Origin: Pedobacter africanus
Lineage (GTDB): Bacteria > Bacteroidota > Bacteroidia > Sphingobacteriales > Sphingobacteriaceae
DNA: 64,000 bases
Reading direction: 5' to 3'
Assembly (NCBI RefSeq): GCF_900176535.1
Contig: NZ_FWXT01000001.1
Coordinates: 124,001 to 188,000 of the forward strand
Shown here: positions 9,420-19,044 of the stretch, piece after piece
Layout of the letters: each line of letters begins with the position of its first letter
Position numbering within the stretch: position 1 is the stretch's first letter
Notes under the pieces: model-generated
The model's database searches: none
Seen by the model: only the letters and a program-made list of their open reading frames with translations
What the model was told of the DNA's origin: nothing
Position numbers and translations under genes: made by a program

Positions 9420-10331
9420 TCAGCGATTTTGGCTTATGGTCACACTCCACTCTTGTCCGCTGCCAATTTTAAAGGCATCGGCAAAGCTGCCCTGGTTCAG
9501 CGCAAAAGACAACTGCATCAGGCTGTTAAGGTAAGCCAGCGGTTTTCCTGTAGCCACAGCCCCAAAAGTTTCCAAAAATGGCATATCCCCTTCGTATACC
9601 TGTTTGCCGTTATGAAAAACAGAGAGCTGCAATGCATCACCATATTTAATACCTGCTTTCTTAAGCAGTTGCTGGCTGATGTTTGTCCAGACGTTGCCAT
9701 ACTGGATATCGAGGATAGCAATATTGCCCTTTAGCCTTCCATTTTCAAGCACTGCTTTTTGGTACGGAATGCTAACCACGGCTAAAGGCAGCGCTGCCCC
9801 AACCTGCTCAAATGTAATCCTGCCCGATGCCAGACGTGCTCCGGTGTAGGCATATACATCGCGGCCGTGAAAAGTATAGGACTGGCCCGAATTGCTGCGC
9901 CTGTTGATGGCTTCATCAATCTGTCTGAGCCCTGCAATGCCCAGCTCTTCTGCAATGAGTGTTAAGGTGCCATTATCTGGTGTCACTATAAACTGCCCGG
10001 TTTTGGTTTTTAACACTACAGATTTCCGTTCGGTACCCACTCCGGGATCTACTACAGATACAAATACCGTTCCTGCCGGGTAATAAGGCACCGTTTGAAC
10101 CAGCCTGTAAGCTGCCTCCCAAATGTTGTATGCAGGAATCTCGTGGGTAAGATCGAATAGTTTCAGATCGGTGCATACGCCCATGGCCACCCCCTTCATT
10201 GCAGATACCGCACCGTCTTTTAAACCGAAGTCGGATTGAAACACCAGTATCTTGTTCTGGGCACAGGCAACGCTGCCGAACCCTACAAACAAAAGCATAA
10301 AAATTGTCCTCAAATGCTTCTTCATTTCCAT
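9420..10331 (-). CDS. exported DUF62 / SAM hydroxide adenosyltransferase-family protein
   Basis: 303 residues of the DUF62 family, relatives of the SAM-dependent fluorinase and chlorinase that usually hydrolyse S-adenosylmethionine to adenosine and methionine. Visible motifs are QSDFG (Asp34), VVDPGVG, TPDNGTL and FHGRD. The family's Asp-Arg-His triad seems intact as D95, R102 and H155, with nearly the spacing of archaeal DUF62. What is odd is the N-terminus: MKKHLRTIFMLLF... up to VACAQ is a convincing signal peptide, which would place a SAM enzyme in the periplasm, where SAM is not expected. It starts five bases after the stop of the hybrid sensor gene, so it is probably co-transcribed with it. 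Confidence 0.85.
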   Translation of the reverse strand: MEMKKHLRTIFMLLFVGFGSVACAQNKILVFQSDFGLKDGAVSAMKGVAMGVCTDLKLFDLTHEIPAYNIWEAAYRLVQTVPYYPAGTVFVSVVDPGVGTERKSVVLKTKTGQFIVTPDNGTLTLIAEELGIAGLRQIDEAINRRSNSGQSYTFHGRDVYAYTGARLASGRITFEQVGAALPLAVVSIPYQKAVLENGRLKGNIAILDIQYGNVWTNISQQLLKKAGIKYGDALQLSVFHNGKQVYEGDMPFLETFGAVATGKPLAYLNSLMQLSFALNQGSFADAFKIGSGQEWSVTISQNR

Positions 10332-10336
10332 AGGCT

Positions 10337-13300
10337 TTAAAATTCCTCCGTAATATAGTCGCTCGGTGTTCTTCCAAACTGCTTCACAAACTCTTTGCTA
10401 AAGTACTTGCTATCACTGAAGCCCACCATATAAGCCACCTCGTAAACCGTATAGGTATCCTGTCTAAGCAGTTGTGCCGCACGTTTTAAACGTACAGATT
10501 TGATAAAGTTGTTGACAGTAAGCCCTGTTAGGGTCTTGATTTTTTTGTATAAAATAGGTGTGCTCATCCCCACTTCGGCGGCCAGGATATTTACATTAAA
10601 ATCATCTACACTAAAATTGTTTTCAATGATACCCATGATCTTGTTCAGAAACTCCTCATCGGAAGATTCGATCAGGATGTTGGAAGGCTGCAAGGTAATC
10701 TGCTGACTGAACTTACGGCGCATATTGGCCTGCAGCGACAATAGGTTTTTGATGTTGAGTTGTAGCACATCTATACTAAAGGGTTTGGTGATATAAGCTT
10801 CGGCTCCGGTTTTTAGCCCACTTACTTCGTGGATGTTCCCGGAACGTGCTGTAAGAAGGATAATAGGAATATGGCTGGTGCGGGGATCTGTTTTCAGCGT
10901 GCGGCACAGCTCAAGCCCATCCATAACAGGCATCATTACATCGCTGACAATGATATCCGGTATCTTTTCAAAGGCGACCTCCACTCCCCTTCCTCCATCT
11001 TCAGCTTCCAGAATATGGTAAAACGGTTTCAGCGAGGCTTTCACAAAATCACGTATTTCCGGGTTATCTTCAACGATCAGCAAAGTCACCCTTTCTTCGG
11101 CTATACTTTGTTCTGTGAAGGCAGGCTCCTCTTCCAGGGCAACTTCCTGCGGCAGCCGGTACAGATCCGGACTTTCAACATTTACGTACTGCGGTATCAG
11201 CTCTTCTTTTTTAAAGTGCTGGCTACCAGTTTTTAGTTTAAGGCAAAAGCAGGTTTGCATACTGGTCCCGTTAGGCAGCTGGTTAGACAGCAACAGCAGA
11301 TCACCATGATGTAAACGGGCTATTTTTTTTGAAAGTGCCAGTCCTATTCCTGTTCCGCTGTGCCTGGAAAGCGGGTCTTTTACCTGGTAAAAATTGGTAA
11401 ATATTTTATCCCGGCTATCTTCCGGTATCCCTTTACCATTGTCAATTACGCTAATCTCCACATAACCTTTTTCACCTCGCTTTACAGAAAGTACAATTAC
11501 CCCATAATCGGGAGTAAATTTAAAGGCGTTGGAAAGCAGGTTAAAAAACACCTTTTCCAACTGACTGTGATCAAAATAGACTTCAATATTGTCCTCGCTG
11601 CTGTTAAACTGGTAGTCAATATGGTGTTTAATGGCCAGGTACTGGAACGAAAGGTAAATCTCTTTGGCAAATTCAACAATATTTTCGGGTGAAACATTAA
11701 GGGTCATCTTACCTGCCTCTTCCTTCCGGAAATCCATCAGTTCGTTAACCAGGCGCGTTAGCCGGCCAGCATTTTTCTTAACGGTAAGCAGTCGCCTGTT
11801 TAGGCGTGGCGACTCTTTTGTATCGTTGATCAGGTTTTCCAGCGGGCCAACAATAAGCGTTAATGGCGTCCGGATCTCGTGCGAAACATTGGTAAAGAAG
11901 TCCATTTTCATCTGGTATACTTCGTGTTCTTTCCTTAACAAAGCCCTTATCCATAAAAACCTGAACACCAGGAAAAGTATGGCAGACAGGCAGATCCCGT
12001 AAATGAGATAGGCCCACCAGGTTTTCCAGAATGGTGGGAGTACATGGATAATCATCTCCTCCGGATAATCTGCCCAGACCCCATCGTTATTGGCACCCCT
12101 GATCAACAATTTATAGGTGCCTGAAGGTAAATTGTTAAATGTAGCTGTAGGCGATGTTACAAAATTCCAGTCTTTATCTGCTCCTTCAAGTTTATAGGCA
12201 TATTTGTTCTTTTCCGATTTGATATAGTTGAGTACAGCAAAATCGAAGCTGAAAATATTTTGTGAATGGGAAAAGGTGATCTCTTTGGTAAGGCTGATGT
12301 TGCGGCTCAGCAAATTGCTTTCATCGCCAATAGCAACAGTTTTATTGAAAAGCCTGAGCCTTGTAAAAATAACTTTCGGTACCTTTTTATTTTCTCTGAT
12401 CTGATCGGGAAAAAAGCTGACCAAACCATTGTAACCTCCAAAAAAGAACTCGCCTTTGCTGTCTTTAAAAAAGGAATTGTAGTTGAACACGTTTCCTGGC
12501 AAGCCATCCTGAACGGTAAATGTTTTGAATACCTTTTTATCGAATTTGGCCAGCCCGTCGGCTGTGCTGATCCACAGGTAACCATGATTGTCTTCCAAAA
12601 CGCCGAGCACCACATTGCTGGGCAGGCCGTTTGCTGTGGTATAGAATTTTATTTTGTTACGCGCAGGATGGTAGCGGATAAGGCCGGAATCGTAACTACC
12701 CAGCCAGATGGTACCCGTTATGTCTTCCTGTATCAGGTTGATGTCATCAAAAGCAGTGGACTTATCGGCTATCGTAAACCGTCTTACCTGCTTTGCATTT
12801 GGCCCCAGGATATAGGTTCCGGAATTGGTTGCAATCCAGATGTTCTTTTTTGAATCTTCAAACAGGTAGCGGGTAAACCTTAGGTCCTGCTGGTTACTTT
12901 GCCGGTTAAACGGACTGAAATTGTCTTCATTTTCATTATACAAAAATAAACCATGGGCCCTGGTACCCACCCACAGCCTGTCCTGACTGTCGTGCAGCAG
13001 ACAGACAATCCTGTTTGAATTCAAGGCTTTGGGGTTCGATGGGTCGGGTTTATAATGCTTAAAACTGTTGGTGCCTGGCAGGTATACATCCAGTCCTCCT
13101 TCATAAGTACCTATCCATACCTTCCCTTTTTGATCTATGGAGATGGCTTTAACCAGGTTGGAGCTTAAAGAACTCGGATTTTCCGGATCGTGCTTAAAGC
13201 TGGTAAACTTTCCTGTGGTCCTGTTGTAATAGTTCAGTCCCTCGGCCTCGGTACCTATCCATAAATTATGGTTTTCATCTTCTACAATAGAACTGACCAC

Positions 13301-14419
13301 ATTACTGCTAAGACCATTTTTGCCTAAGGTAGATTTGTAACCTTTAAAAGGGGTTGAATTGGCATGATAAAAATTTACCCCCCCGTAATAAGTCCCCATC
13401 CACATAGATCCGGCAGCATCCTTTAAAATATCGTAAATAGAGTTCTGGTTCAGGCTTGAGGCATCTTCAGGATTGTGGTTAAGTACGGTAAATGTATCGG
13501 TTTCAGGATTAAAAATATTGATCCCGTTTAGGGTGGATACCCATAAGCGCCCATCCTGGTCAACCTTGATCTTCCGGATCACATTGCTGCTGATGCTGCC
13601 AGGTACACCTCTTCTGGCTGTAAAATGTTTAAAGACACCGGTTTTTGGGTTGAACAATTCAAGTCCATTATTATGTGTACCCACCCAAAGATTATGTTTT
13701 AGGTCCTCAAAAACCACACTGATATCGTTATCTATCAAGCTGTTCGGATCGCCTGTTTTATGATAATAAGATTCGAAGCGGTAATTACCTTTTTGCAGAC
13801 TGATTTTGGTAAGCCCCTGCAGGGTACCCACCCAAAGGTTACCTTCATGATCTTCACAAATGGTCTTCACCAGCTGATGTGCCAGGCCTGAGCCCATTTT
13901 TCCAGGCAAGAACCGTTGAAATTTTCCATCATTGCCCAGCTTGTTCAAACCGCTGTCGGTACCCACCCAGATGTTGCCTTTTTTATCCTCGTAAAGGCTC
14001 CTGATGATATTGTTGCTCAGGCTGTTCCTATCTTCTGCATTATGCAGGTAGCGTTTAAAGGCATTTTTTTCAGGCAGGTAACGGTTCAATCCCTTTTGTG
14101 TACCCACCCATAAATTTCCCTTGCGATCGGTAATAAGTGCATTGATGTTCTGGCTGCTGCTCAATGAACTTTTATTCCCCTTTTCTCGCTTGTAGATCTC
14201 AAAACTGCGGGAATTGTATTTATTCAAACCATCCTTGGTCCCAAACCACATAAAGCCCATACTGTCCTGCGCTATAGAAAGGACACTGCTTTGGGAAAGT
14301 CCGTTTTCTACCGTCAGATGGTTGAAACTCATCTTGGTTTTTTGGCCATAAGCCACGCCATAGCCCAATATCAGGGCCGCCAGGAGCAACAGGTTAATCC
14401 GGCAAAATAATGGCGACAT
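10337..14419 (-). CDS. hybrid two-component system sensor/regulator (HTCS)
   Basis: A one-protein signalling chain of about 1360 residues from the ATG at 14419 (TTG at 14428 is an alternative). After a signal peptide come two seven-bladed-type Reg_prop propellers to about 690 (repeats such as GNLWVGTQKGL), a Y_Y_Y domain near 735-795, one membrane segment at 800-822, a histidine kinase (phospho-His 847 in NVSHEIRTPL, ATP site DNGKGIPE and GTGIGLALS), a receiver (phospho-Asp 1160 in IIVSDVMMP) and a C-terminal AraC-type helix-turn-helix. Such proteins bind oligosaccharides in the periplasm and switch on a PUL. No susC/D gene is next to it; the adjacent epimerase and arabinose genes hint at an arabinose-containing signal, which is inference only. 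Confidence 0.95.
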   Translation of the reverse strand: MSPLFCRINLLLLAALILGYGVAYGQKTKMSFNHLTVENGLSQSSVLSIAQDSMGFMWFGTKDGLNKYNSRSFEIYKREKGNKSSLSSSQNINALITDRKGNLWVGTQKGLNRYLPEKNAFKRYLHNAEDRNSLSNNIIRSLYEDKKGNIWVGTDSGLNKLGNDGKFQRFLPGKMGSGLAHQLVKTICEDHEGNLWVGTLQGLTKISLQKGNYRFESYYHKTGDPNSLIDNDISVVFEDLKHNLWVGTHNNGLELFNPKTGVFKHFTARRGVPGSISSNVIRKIKVDQDGRLWVSTLNGINIFNPETDTFTVLNHNPEDASSLNQNSIYDILKDAAGSMWMGTYYGGVNFYHANSTPFKGYKSTLGKNGLSSNVVSSIVEDENHNLWIGTEAEGLNYYNRTTGKFTSFKHDPENPSSLSSNLVKAISIDQKGKVWIGTYEGGLDVYLPGTNSFKHYKPDPSNPKALNSNRIVCLLHDSQDRLWVGTRAHGLFLYNENEDNFSPFNRQSNQQDLRFTRYLFEDSKKNIWIATNSGTYILGPNAKQVRRFTIADKSTAFDDINLIQEDITGTIWLGSYDSGLIRYHPARNKIKFYTTANGLPSNVVLGVLEDNHGYLWISTADGLAKFDKKVFKTFTVQDGLPGNVFNYNSFFKDSKGEFFFGGYNGLVSFFPDQIRENKKVPKVIFTRLRLFNKTVAIGDESNLLSRNISLTKEITFSHSQNIFSFDFAVLNYIKSEKNKYAYKLEGADKDWNFVTSPTATFNNLPSGTYKLLIRGANNDGVWADYPEEMIIHVLPPFWKTWWAYLIYGICLSAILFLVFRFLWIRALLRKEHEVYQMKMDFFTNVSHEIRTPLTLIVGPLENLINDTKESPRLNRRLLTVKKNAGRLTRLVNELMDFRKEEAGKMTLNVSPENIVEFAKEIYLSFQYLAIKHHIDYQFNSSEDNIEVYFDHSQLEKVFFNLLSNAFKFTPDYGVIVLSVKRGEKGYVEISVIDNGKGIPEDSRDKIFTNFYQVKDPLSRHSGTGIGLALSKKIARLHHGDLLLLSNQLPNGTSMQTCFCLKLKTGSQHFKKEELIPQYVNVESPDLYRLPQEVALEEEPAFTEQSIAEERVTLLIVEDNPEIRDFVKASLKPFYHILEAEDGGRGVEVAFEKIPDIIVSDVMMPVMDGLELCRTLKTDPRTSHIPIILLTARSGNIHEVSGLKTGAEAYITKPFSIDVLQLNIKNLLSLQANMRRKFSQQITLQPSNILIESSDEEFLNKIMGIIENNFSVDDFNVNILAAEVGMSTPILYKKIKTLTGLTVNNFIKSVRLKRAAQLLRQDTYTVYEVAYMVGFSDSKYFSKEFVKQFGRTPSDYITEEF

Positions 14420-14517
14420 GTGCAGCAATTTGGTTCAGTGTAAAAATAAGGTTTTACTTCCACATTCGCTATCGCCCCCTTACAAAAAGCATCCTTTGCA
14501 CTATGGCTGCAACGCTG

Positions 14518-15693
14518 TCATTTCCTGACACTGAACTTATACACGGTAACCGTATGGTAATCTTCTCCGGGTTTCAATACAGTTGAAGGAAAAGATGGCT
14601 GATTGGGTGAATCAGGAAAATGCTGGGTTTCCAGACAAAATGCCGAACGGTGCGGATAGCTTAGCTGGCCCTTGCCATCGCGTTCTGCACCGGTTAAGAA
14701 ATTACCACTGTAAAACTGCAGGCCGGGCTCTTCAGTCAGAATCTCCATTACAATACCTGTTTTTTCACTGCTTACACTCGCTACTTTTTGTAATCCCTCT
14801 GCCTTCCTTAACACAAAGTTATGGTCGTAGCCTTTTCCGAATTTCAGCTGCGCATTGGTGTCATTAATCCTGGCACCAATCTTTGTGGGTATATTGAAAT
14901 CAAAAGGTGTACCTGCAACATTTTCTATCTTCCCGGTTGGGATCAGTGTAGAATCAACCGGTGTATAGCTATCGGCATCAATGTTTAGTAAATGATCAGT
15001 AATGGTAGCATCGCCTGCACCATTCAGGTTAAAATAAGCATGATTGGTCAGGTTTACAACTGTACTTTTATCGGTTGATGCGTTATAGCTTAATTTAAGT
15101 TCATGGTTATTTGTGAGTTCATAAGTTACCTTAACTATTAAATTGCCAGGATATCCGGCCTCACCATCTTTAGAAAAATAAGTCAGTTCCAGCGTTTGAT
15201 CATTTACCTTTTTCGCATCCCATACCTGTGCAAAAAAACCATCGAAACCACCATGAAGTGTATTTACACCATCATTTAACTGTAACTGGTAATCCCTTCC
15301 ATCCAGACTAAACCTTCCCTTTCCTATCCTGTTGCCATAACGTCCAATAGTTGCCCCAAAAAAGGGTTCCCCTTTTTTCTGATAGGATTTCAGGCTATCG
15401 TACCCCAGTACCACATCTGTAAAGCCATTTTTATTATCAGGTACCCATAAAGAAACCAATCGGCCACCATAATTGGTAATTACCGCCTTCGCCCCTCCTT
15501 TGTTGGTTAACGTATATAAACCCACTACCTTCCCGTTCACATCTCCTTTAAAAGCCAGTGAATCTGGCAAGACTATGTTTTGTACGGCAGTGCTATCGTT
15601 AAATGCTGCACTTTTATTTGCCGAATTGGTACAGCTGCTTAGTGCCCACAGGAAAATCAAAGAAAGGCAAATGGAATTTAGTCTGTTGTTCAT
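14518..15693 (-). CDS. galM: exported aldose 1-epimerase (galactose mutarotase family)
   Basis: 391 residues with a lipoprotein signal (lipobox ALSSC, Cys21), so it is exported, not cytoplasmic. Aldose-epimerase motifs are clear: GRYGNRIGKGRF, NDGVNTLHGG, NLTNHAYFNL with the catalytic-type His, and FCLETQHFPDSPNQP with the catalytic-type Glu. The enzyme interconverts alpha and beta anomers of free sugars released outside the inner membrane. It is read divergently from araR across a 135-base gap and is 98 bases upstream of the sensor gene. The location suggests a role in arabinose or galactose uptake, but the family has broad specificity. Confidence 0.93.
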   Translation of the reverse strand: MNNRLNSICLSLIFLWALSSCTNSANKSAAFNDSTAVQNIVLPDSLAFKGDVNGKVVGLYTLTNKGGAKAVITNYGGRLVSLWVPDNKNGFTDVVLGYDSLKSYQKKGEPFFGATIGRYGNRIGKGRFSLDGRDYQLQLNDGVNTLHGGFDGFFAQVWDAKKVNDQTLELTYFSKDGEAGYPGNLIVKVTYELTNNHELKLSYNASTDKSTVVNLTNHAYFNLNGAGDATITDHLLNIDADSYTPVDSTLIPTGKIENVAGTPFDFNIPTKIGARINDTNAQLKFGKGYDHNFVLRKAEGLQKVASVSSEKTGIVMEILTEEPGLQFYSGNFLTGAERDGKGQLSYPHRSAFCLETQHFPDSPNQPSFPSTVLKPGEDYHTVTVYKFSVRK

Positions 15694-15828
15694 AAGTTTG
15701 TTTTTATATTTGACTGGTATCTAATGTAGAAAAAGAATATTAAATGTCAAAATAACAATTAATATTTGCAGATTTAGAATGTTAACCATAGCACAGCATC
15801 ACCACAAATAAAAAATAATTATAAATAT

Positions 15829-16539
15829 ATGAAAAAATACACCAATCAAACCCGTTTCTTAATTGCTGTTGACTGTATTGTATTTGGCTTTGATGGTGAA
15901 CATTTAAAAATCCTGCTGATCAAAAGGGGCTTTGAACCTGAAAAAGACAAATGGAGCCTGATGGGCGGTTTTGTAGGCGAAGAAGAAAGCCTGGATGATG
16001 CCGCGAACCGGGTGCTGACCCAGCTTACCGGACTTAAAGGGGTATACCTGGAACAGATCCAGGCTTATGGCAATCCTTTAAGGGACCCGATAGAAAGAAC
16101 ACTTTCTGTAACTTATTTTGCCTTGATAGACATCCATAAATATGAAACTCAGCTTAACGACCAGTACCATGCAGAATGGTTTCTGCTTAAAGATGCCCCG
16201 CCGTTGATATTTGACCATGATGATATGGTAGAAGCCGCAAAAAAGAAAATACGATACAAAGCAGCCCTGCATCCTATCCTTTTTGAGCTTTTACCTAAGA
16301 AATTCACCATACCACAGCTGCAGAACCTTTACGAAGATGTTTACAATACACAAATAGACAACAGGAACTTTATCCGGAAACTGACTGCGACCAAACTGCT
16401 GATTAAACTGGACGAGAAGGACAAATCGGGCTCTAAAAAAGGGGCATTTTATTTTAAGCTGGACAAGAAAAAATACAAGGCAAACTTCCAGGCCTTCCTG
16501 AACTTCATCCCTAACCCCGATAAATTACTTACTGTATAA
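15829..16539 (+). CDS. araR: AraR-type Nudix transcriptional regulator of arabinose genes
   Basis: 236 residues: an N-terminal Nudix fold (about 1-140, LIAVDCIVFGFDGEHLKILL) and a C-terminal winged-helix region rich in Lys (RKLTATKLLIKLDEKDKSG). The Nudix box region GFVGEEESLDDAANRVLTQL has lost the REUxEE acidic residues, which fits a sensor rather than a hydrolase. This is the NrtR-related family to which the described arabinose repressor AraR of Bacteroides belongs. Location directly in front of araB-araD-araA supports that role. It is transcribed apart from galM by a divergent 135-base region. A perfect palindrome that could be its operator lies at 16592-16620. Confidence 0.85.
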   Translation: MKKYTNQTRFLIAVDCIVFGFDGEHLKILLIKRGFEPEKDKWSLMGGFVGEEESLDDAANRVLTQLTGLKGVYLEQIQAYGNPLRDPIERTLSVTYFALIDIHKYETQLNDQYHAEWFLLKDAPPLIFDHDDMVEAAKKKIRYKAALHPILFELLPKKFTIPQLQNLYEDVYNTQIDNRNFIRKLTATKLLIKLDEKDKSGSKKGAFYFKLDKKKYKANFQAFLNFIPNPDKLLTV

Positions 16540-16591
16540 TAGCTTTTTAGCGGCTTTTAAAGCTTTGTTCAAATAAATTCTTTTATTAAAA

Positions 16592-16620
16592 TAAATAAAC
16601 GTTAATTAGACGTTTATTTA
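16592..16620 (+). promoter_or_regulatory. perfect inverted repeat, candidate AraR operator
   Basis: Two perfect 11-base arms (TAAATAAACGT at 16592-16602 and its complement at 16610-16620) surround a seven-base spacer. The element ends seven bases before the araB start codon, in the only gap between araR and the ara operon. Symmetry and position suit binding of a dimeric repressor that blocks transcription or translation of araB. No second copy was found in front of araR by eye. Confidence 0.6.
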
Positions 16621-16627
16621 ACTAAAT

Positions 16628-18313
16628 ATGAACAAAGATCAATATGTGATTGGGGTCGATTACGGGTCGGATTCTGTGCGTTCCGTGATTATTGATGCAA
16701 AAAATGGAGCTGAACTGGCTTCATCTGTATATTACTATCCCCGCTGGCAAAAGGGTTTGTACTGTAATCCTTCAAAAAACCAGTTCAGACAACACCCTTT
16801 AGATTATATAGAAGGGCTTGAACAAAGCATAAAGCACTGCATTCAAAAAGCAGGTGGCACAACTGCCGCGGCAGCCATCAGGGCCATAGCTGTAGATACT
16901 ACGGGTTCCTCTCCTGTTGCTGTAAATCAAAAGGGCATACCCCTTGCCCTGCTTCCCGGATTTGAAGAAAACCCAAATGCTATGTTTGTGCTCTGGAAAG
17001 ACCATACCTCTGTGAAGGAAGCCATGCAGATTAACAAGCACGCAGCACGTTACGAGACCAATTACCTTAAATATTGCGGCGGCATTTATTCTTCTGAATG
17101 GTTCTGGGCAAAGCTGTTGCACATTTTACGGGCAGACGAGGCTGTAAAAGCAGCCTGCTATTCCTGGGTAGAACATTGTGACTGGATCCCCTTTCTGCTT
17201 ACCGGGGGAAAAGACATTACTGAAATGAAACGCAGCCGCTGCGCTGCCGGGCATAAGGCTTTATGGGCAGAAGAATTTAATGGCTTACCACCGAATGAAT
17301 TCTTTGCTGCGCTAGACCCATTGCTGGACGGTTTTACCGGGCGTTTGTTTACGGAAACTTATACTGCCGACGTACCTGCGGGTACCATCAGCCCGGAATG
17401 GGCCGAAAGATTGGGTTTAAATACAGATGTGCTAATTGGTGTAGGTGCTTTTGATGCGCATATGGGTGCCGTAGGTGGACAAATAGAACCTTATCATTTG
17501 AGTAAAGTAATGGGTACTTCTACCTGTGATATCCTGGCTATTCCCAATGAAGATATTGAGGGCAAATTAATTAAGGGCATTTGCGGGCAGGTAAATGGTT
17601 CTGTGATACCAGGCATGCTGGGGCTTGAGGCCGGACAATCGGCCTTTGGCGATACCTACGCCTGGTTTAAAGAGCTGCTTTCCTGGCCTATTAAAAACCT
17701 GCTGCGTAATACTTCAGCTATTGATGCAATTGCCGCAGCAACCCTGGAGCAGGAACTTTTGGACAAAATGATCCCTGAACTGAGCAAACAGGCAGCCCTG
17801 CTTCCAAAAACAGAAGATGATGAGCTGGCAATAGACTGGCTGAACGGAAGAAGGACACCTGATGCCAACCAGGAGCTCAAAGGAGCTATCAGTAACCTTA
17901 GCCTGGGCAGTGATGCGCCAAGGGTATTCAGGGCGCTGGTTGAGGCCACCTGTTTTGGCGCCAGAAACATCGTAGAACGTTTTGTAGCCGAAGGTGTACC
18001 GGTGAAAGGCATTATAGGCATAGGAGGCGTGGCCAAAAAATCCCCCTTTGTGATGCAGACCATGGCTAACGTTTTAAACATGCCCATCCGCATACACCAG
18101 TTTGAACACACCTGCGCATTAGGGGCCGCGATGTTTGCTGCCGTAGTTGCCGGTATTTACCCAACCGTAGAAGCAGCCATGACAGGCATGGGCAGTGGGT
18201 TCGACAAAGAATACCTCCCTGAACCCGAAAATGTAGCTTATTACGCAAGCCGCTTTACAAAATATAAAACACTCGGTGTTTATCTGGAGAATGTTAAATC
18301 AGGAAAACAATAA
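16628..18313 (+). CDS. araB: L-ribulokinase
   Basis: 561 residues, the usual length for AraB. FGGY-kinase signatures are present: the phosphate-binding start GVDYGSDSVR, VDTTGSSPVAV, GAFDAHMGAVGG, the MGTSTCDIL segment and the C-terminal IIGIGGVAKKSPFVMQT. It phosphorylates L-ribulose to L-ribulose 5-phosphate in the cytoplasm, the second step of L-arabinose use. araD follows after 11 bases. The upstream gap carries the palindrome described as an AraR operator candidate. Other FGGY kinases such as xylulokinase are less likely given length and the araD/araA neighbours. Confidence 0.95.
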   Translation: MNKDQYVIGVDYGSDSVRSVIIDAKNGAELASSVYYYPRWQKGLYCNPSKNQFRQHPLDYIEGLEQSIKHCIQKAGGTTAAAAIRAIAVDTTGSSPVAVNQKGIPLALLPGFEENPNAMFVLWKDHTSVKEAMQINKHAARYETNYLKYCGGIYSSEWFWAKLLHILRADEAVKAACYSWVEHCDWIPFLLTGGKDITEMKRSRCAAGHKALWAEEFNGLPPNEFFAALDPLLDGFTGRLFTETYTADVPAGTISPEWAERLGLNTDVLIGVGAFDAHMGAVGGQIEPYHLSKVMGTSTCDILAIPNEDIEGKLIKGICGQVNGSVIPGMLGLEAGQSAFGDTYAWFKELLSWPIKNLLRNTSAIDAIAAATLEQELLDKMIPELSKQAALLPKTEDDELAIDWLNGRRTPDANQELKGAISNLSLGSDAPRVFRALVEATCFGARNIVERFVAEGVPVKGIIGIGGVAKKSPFVMQTMANVLNMPIRIHQFEHTCALGAAMFAAVVAGIYPTVEAAMTGMGSGFDKEYLPEPENVAYYASRFTKYKTLGVYLENVKSGKQ

Positions 18314-18324
18314 TAGCTATAGCC

Positions 18325-19023
18325 ATGAGTAATTATCAGGACATCAAAGAACAGGCTTACCATGCAAATATGCTGCTGCCCAAACTGGGGCTGGTGCTGT
18401 TCACCTTTGGCAATGCAAGTGCGGCCGACAGGTCCAAAGGCATTTTTGCCATTAAACCCAGTGGGGTTGCTTATGAAGACCTAAGCCCCGAAAAAATGGT
18501 GATTGTTGATTTTGAGGGCAATACGGTTGAGGGAACTTTACGCCCTTCATCCGACACCAAAACCCACGCGGTACTGTACAAACACTGGGAAGGAATTGGG
18601 GGCATTGTACATACCCACTCTACCTATGGTACCGCATGGGCACAGTCGCAACGCCCTATTCCAATTTATGGTACTACCCATGCCGATCATCTCACGGTAG
18701 ATATTCCCTGCGCCCCCCCTATGGTCGACGACAGGATCAAAGGGAATTACGAATACGAAACAGGTTTCCAGATCATGGATCACTTTAAGGAAACTGGCCT
18801 CAGTTACAAAGAAGTAGAAATGATCCTGGTAGGCAACCACGCTCCCTTCACCTGGGGCAAAACAGCCGAAAAGGCAGTTTACAATAGTGCAGTACTGGAA
18901 GAAGTGGGCCGAATGGCCCTCTTAACCGAACAAATACGAAAAGAAGTGCCCAAATTAAAAGAAGCATTAATCAAAAAACACTATGAAAGAAAACATGGTG
19001 CAGATGCGTACTACGGACAATAA
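18325..19023 (+). CDS. araD: L-ribulose-5-phosphate 4-epimerase
   Basis: 232 residues of the class II aldolase/epimerase family. The residues used by E. coli AraD are visible at almost the same numbers: Asp77 (SSDTKTH), metal ligands His96 and His98 (VHTHS) and His172 (GNHAPFTW), as well as FGNASAAD and KPSGVAY. It converts L-ribulose 5-phosphate to D-xylulose 5-phosphate, which enters the pentose phosphate pathway. It sits between araB (11 bases) and araA (21 bases) in one operon. Confidence 0.96.
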   Translation: MSNYQDIKEQAYHANMLLPKLGLVLFTFGNASAADRSKGIFAIKPSGVAYEDLSPEKMVIVDFEGNTVEGTLRPSSDTKTHAVLYKHWEGIGGIVHTHSTYGTAWAQSQRPIPIYGTTHADHLTVDIPCAPPMVDDRIKGNYEYETGFQIMDHFKETGLSYKEVEMILVGNHAPFTWGKTAEKAVYNSAVLEEVGRMALLTEQIRKEVPKLKEALIKKHYERKHGADAYYGQ

Positions 19024-19044
19024 AATCACGCTAAATATTCAACA

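Noticed and set aside
12266..12853. Plus-strand reading frame of 195 codons opposite the hybrid sensor
   Set aside because: It mirrors the propeller-repeat region of the sensor and has no domain or start signal of its own.
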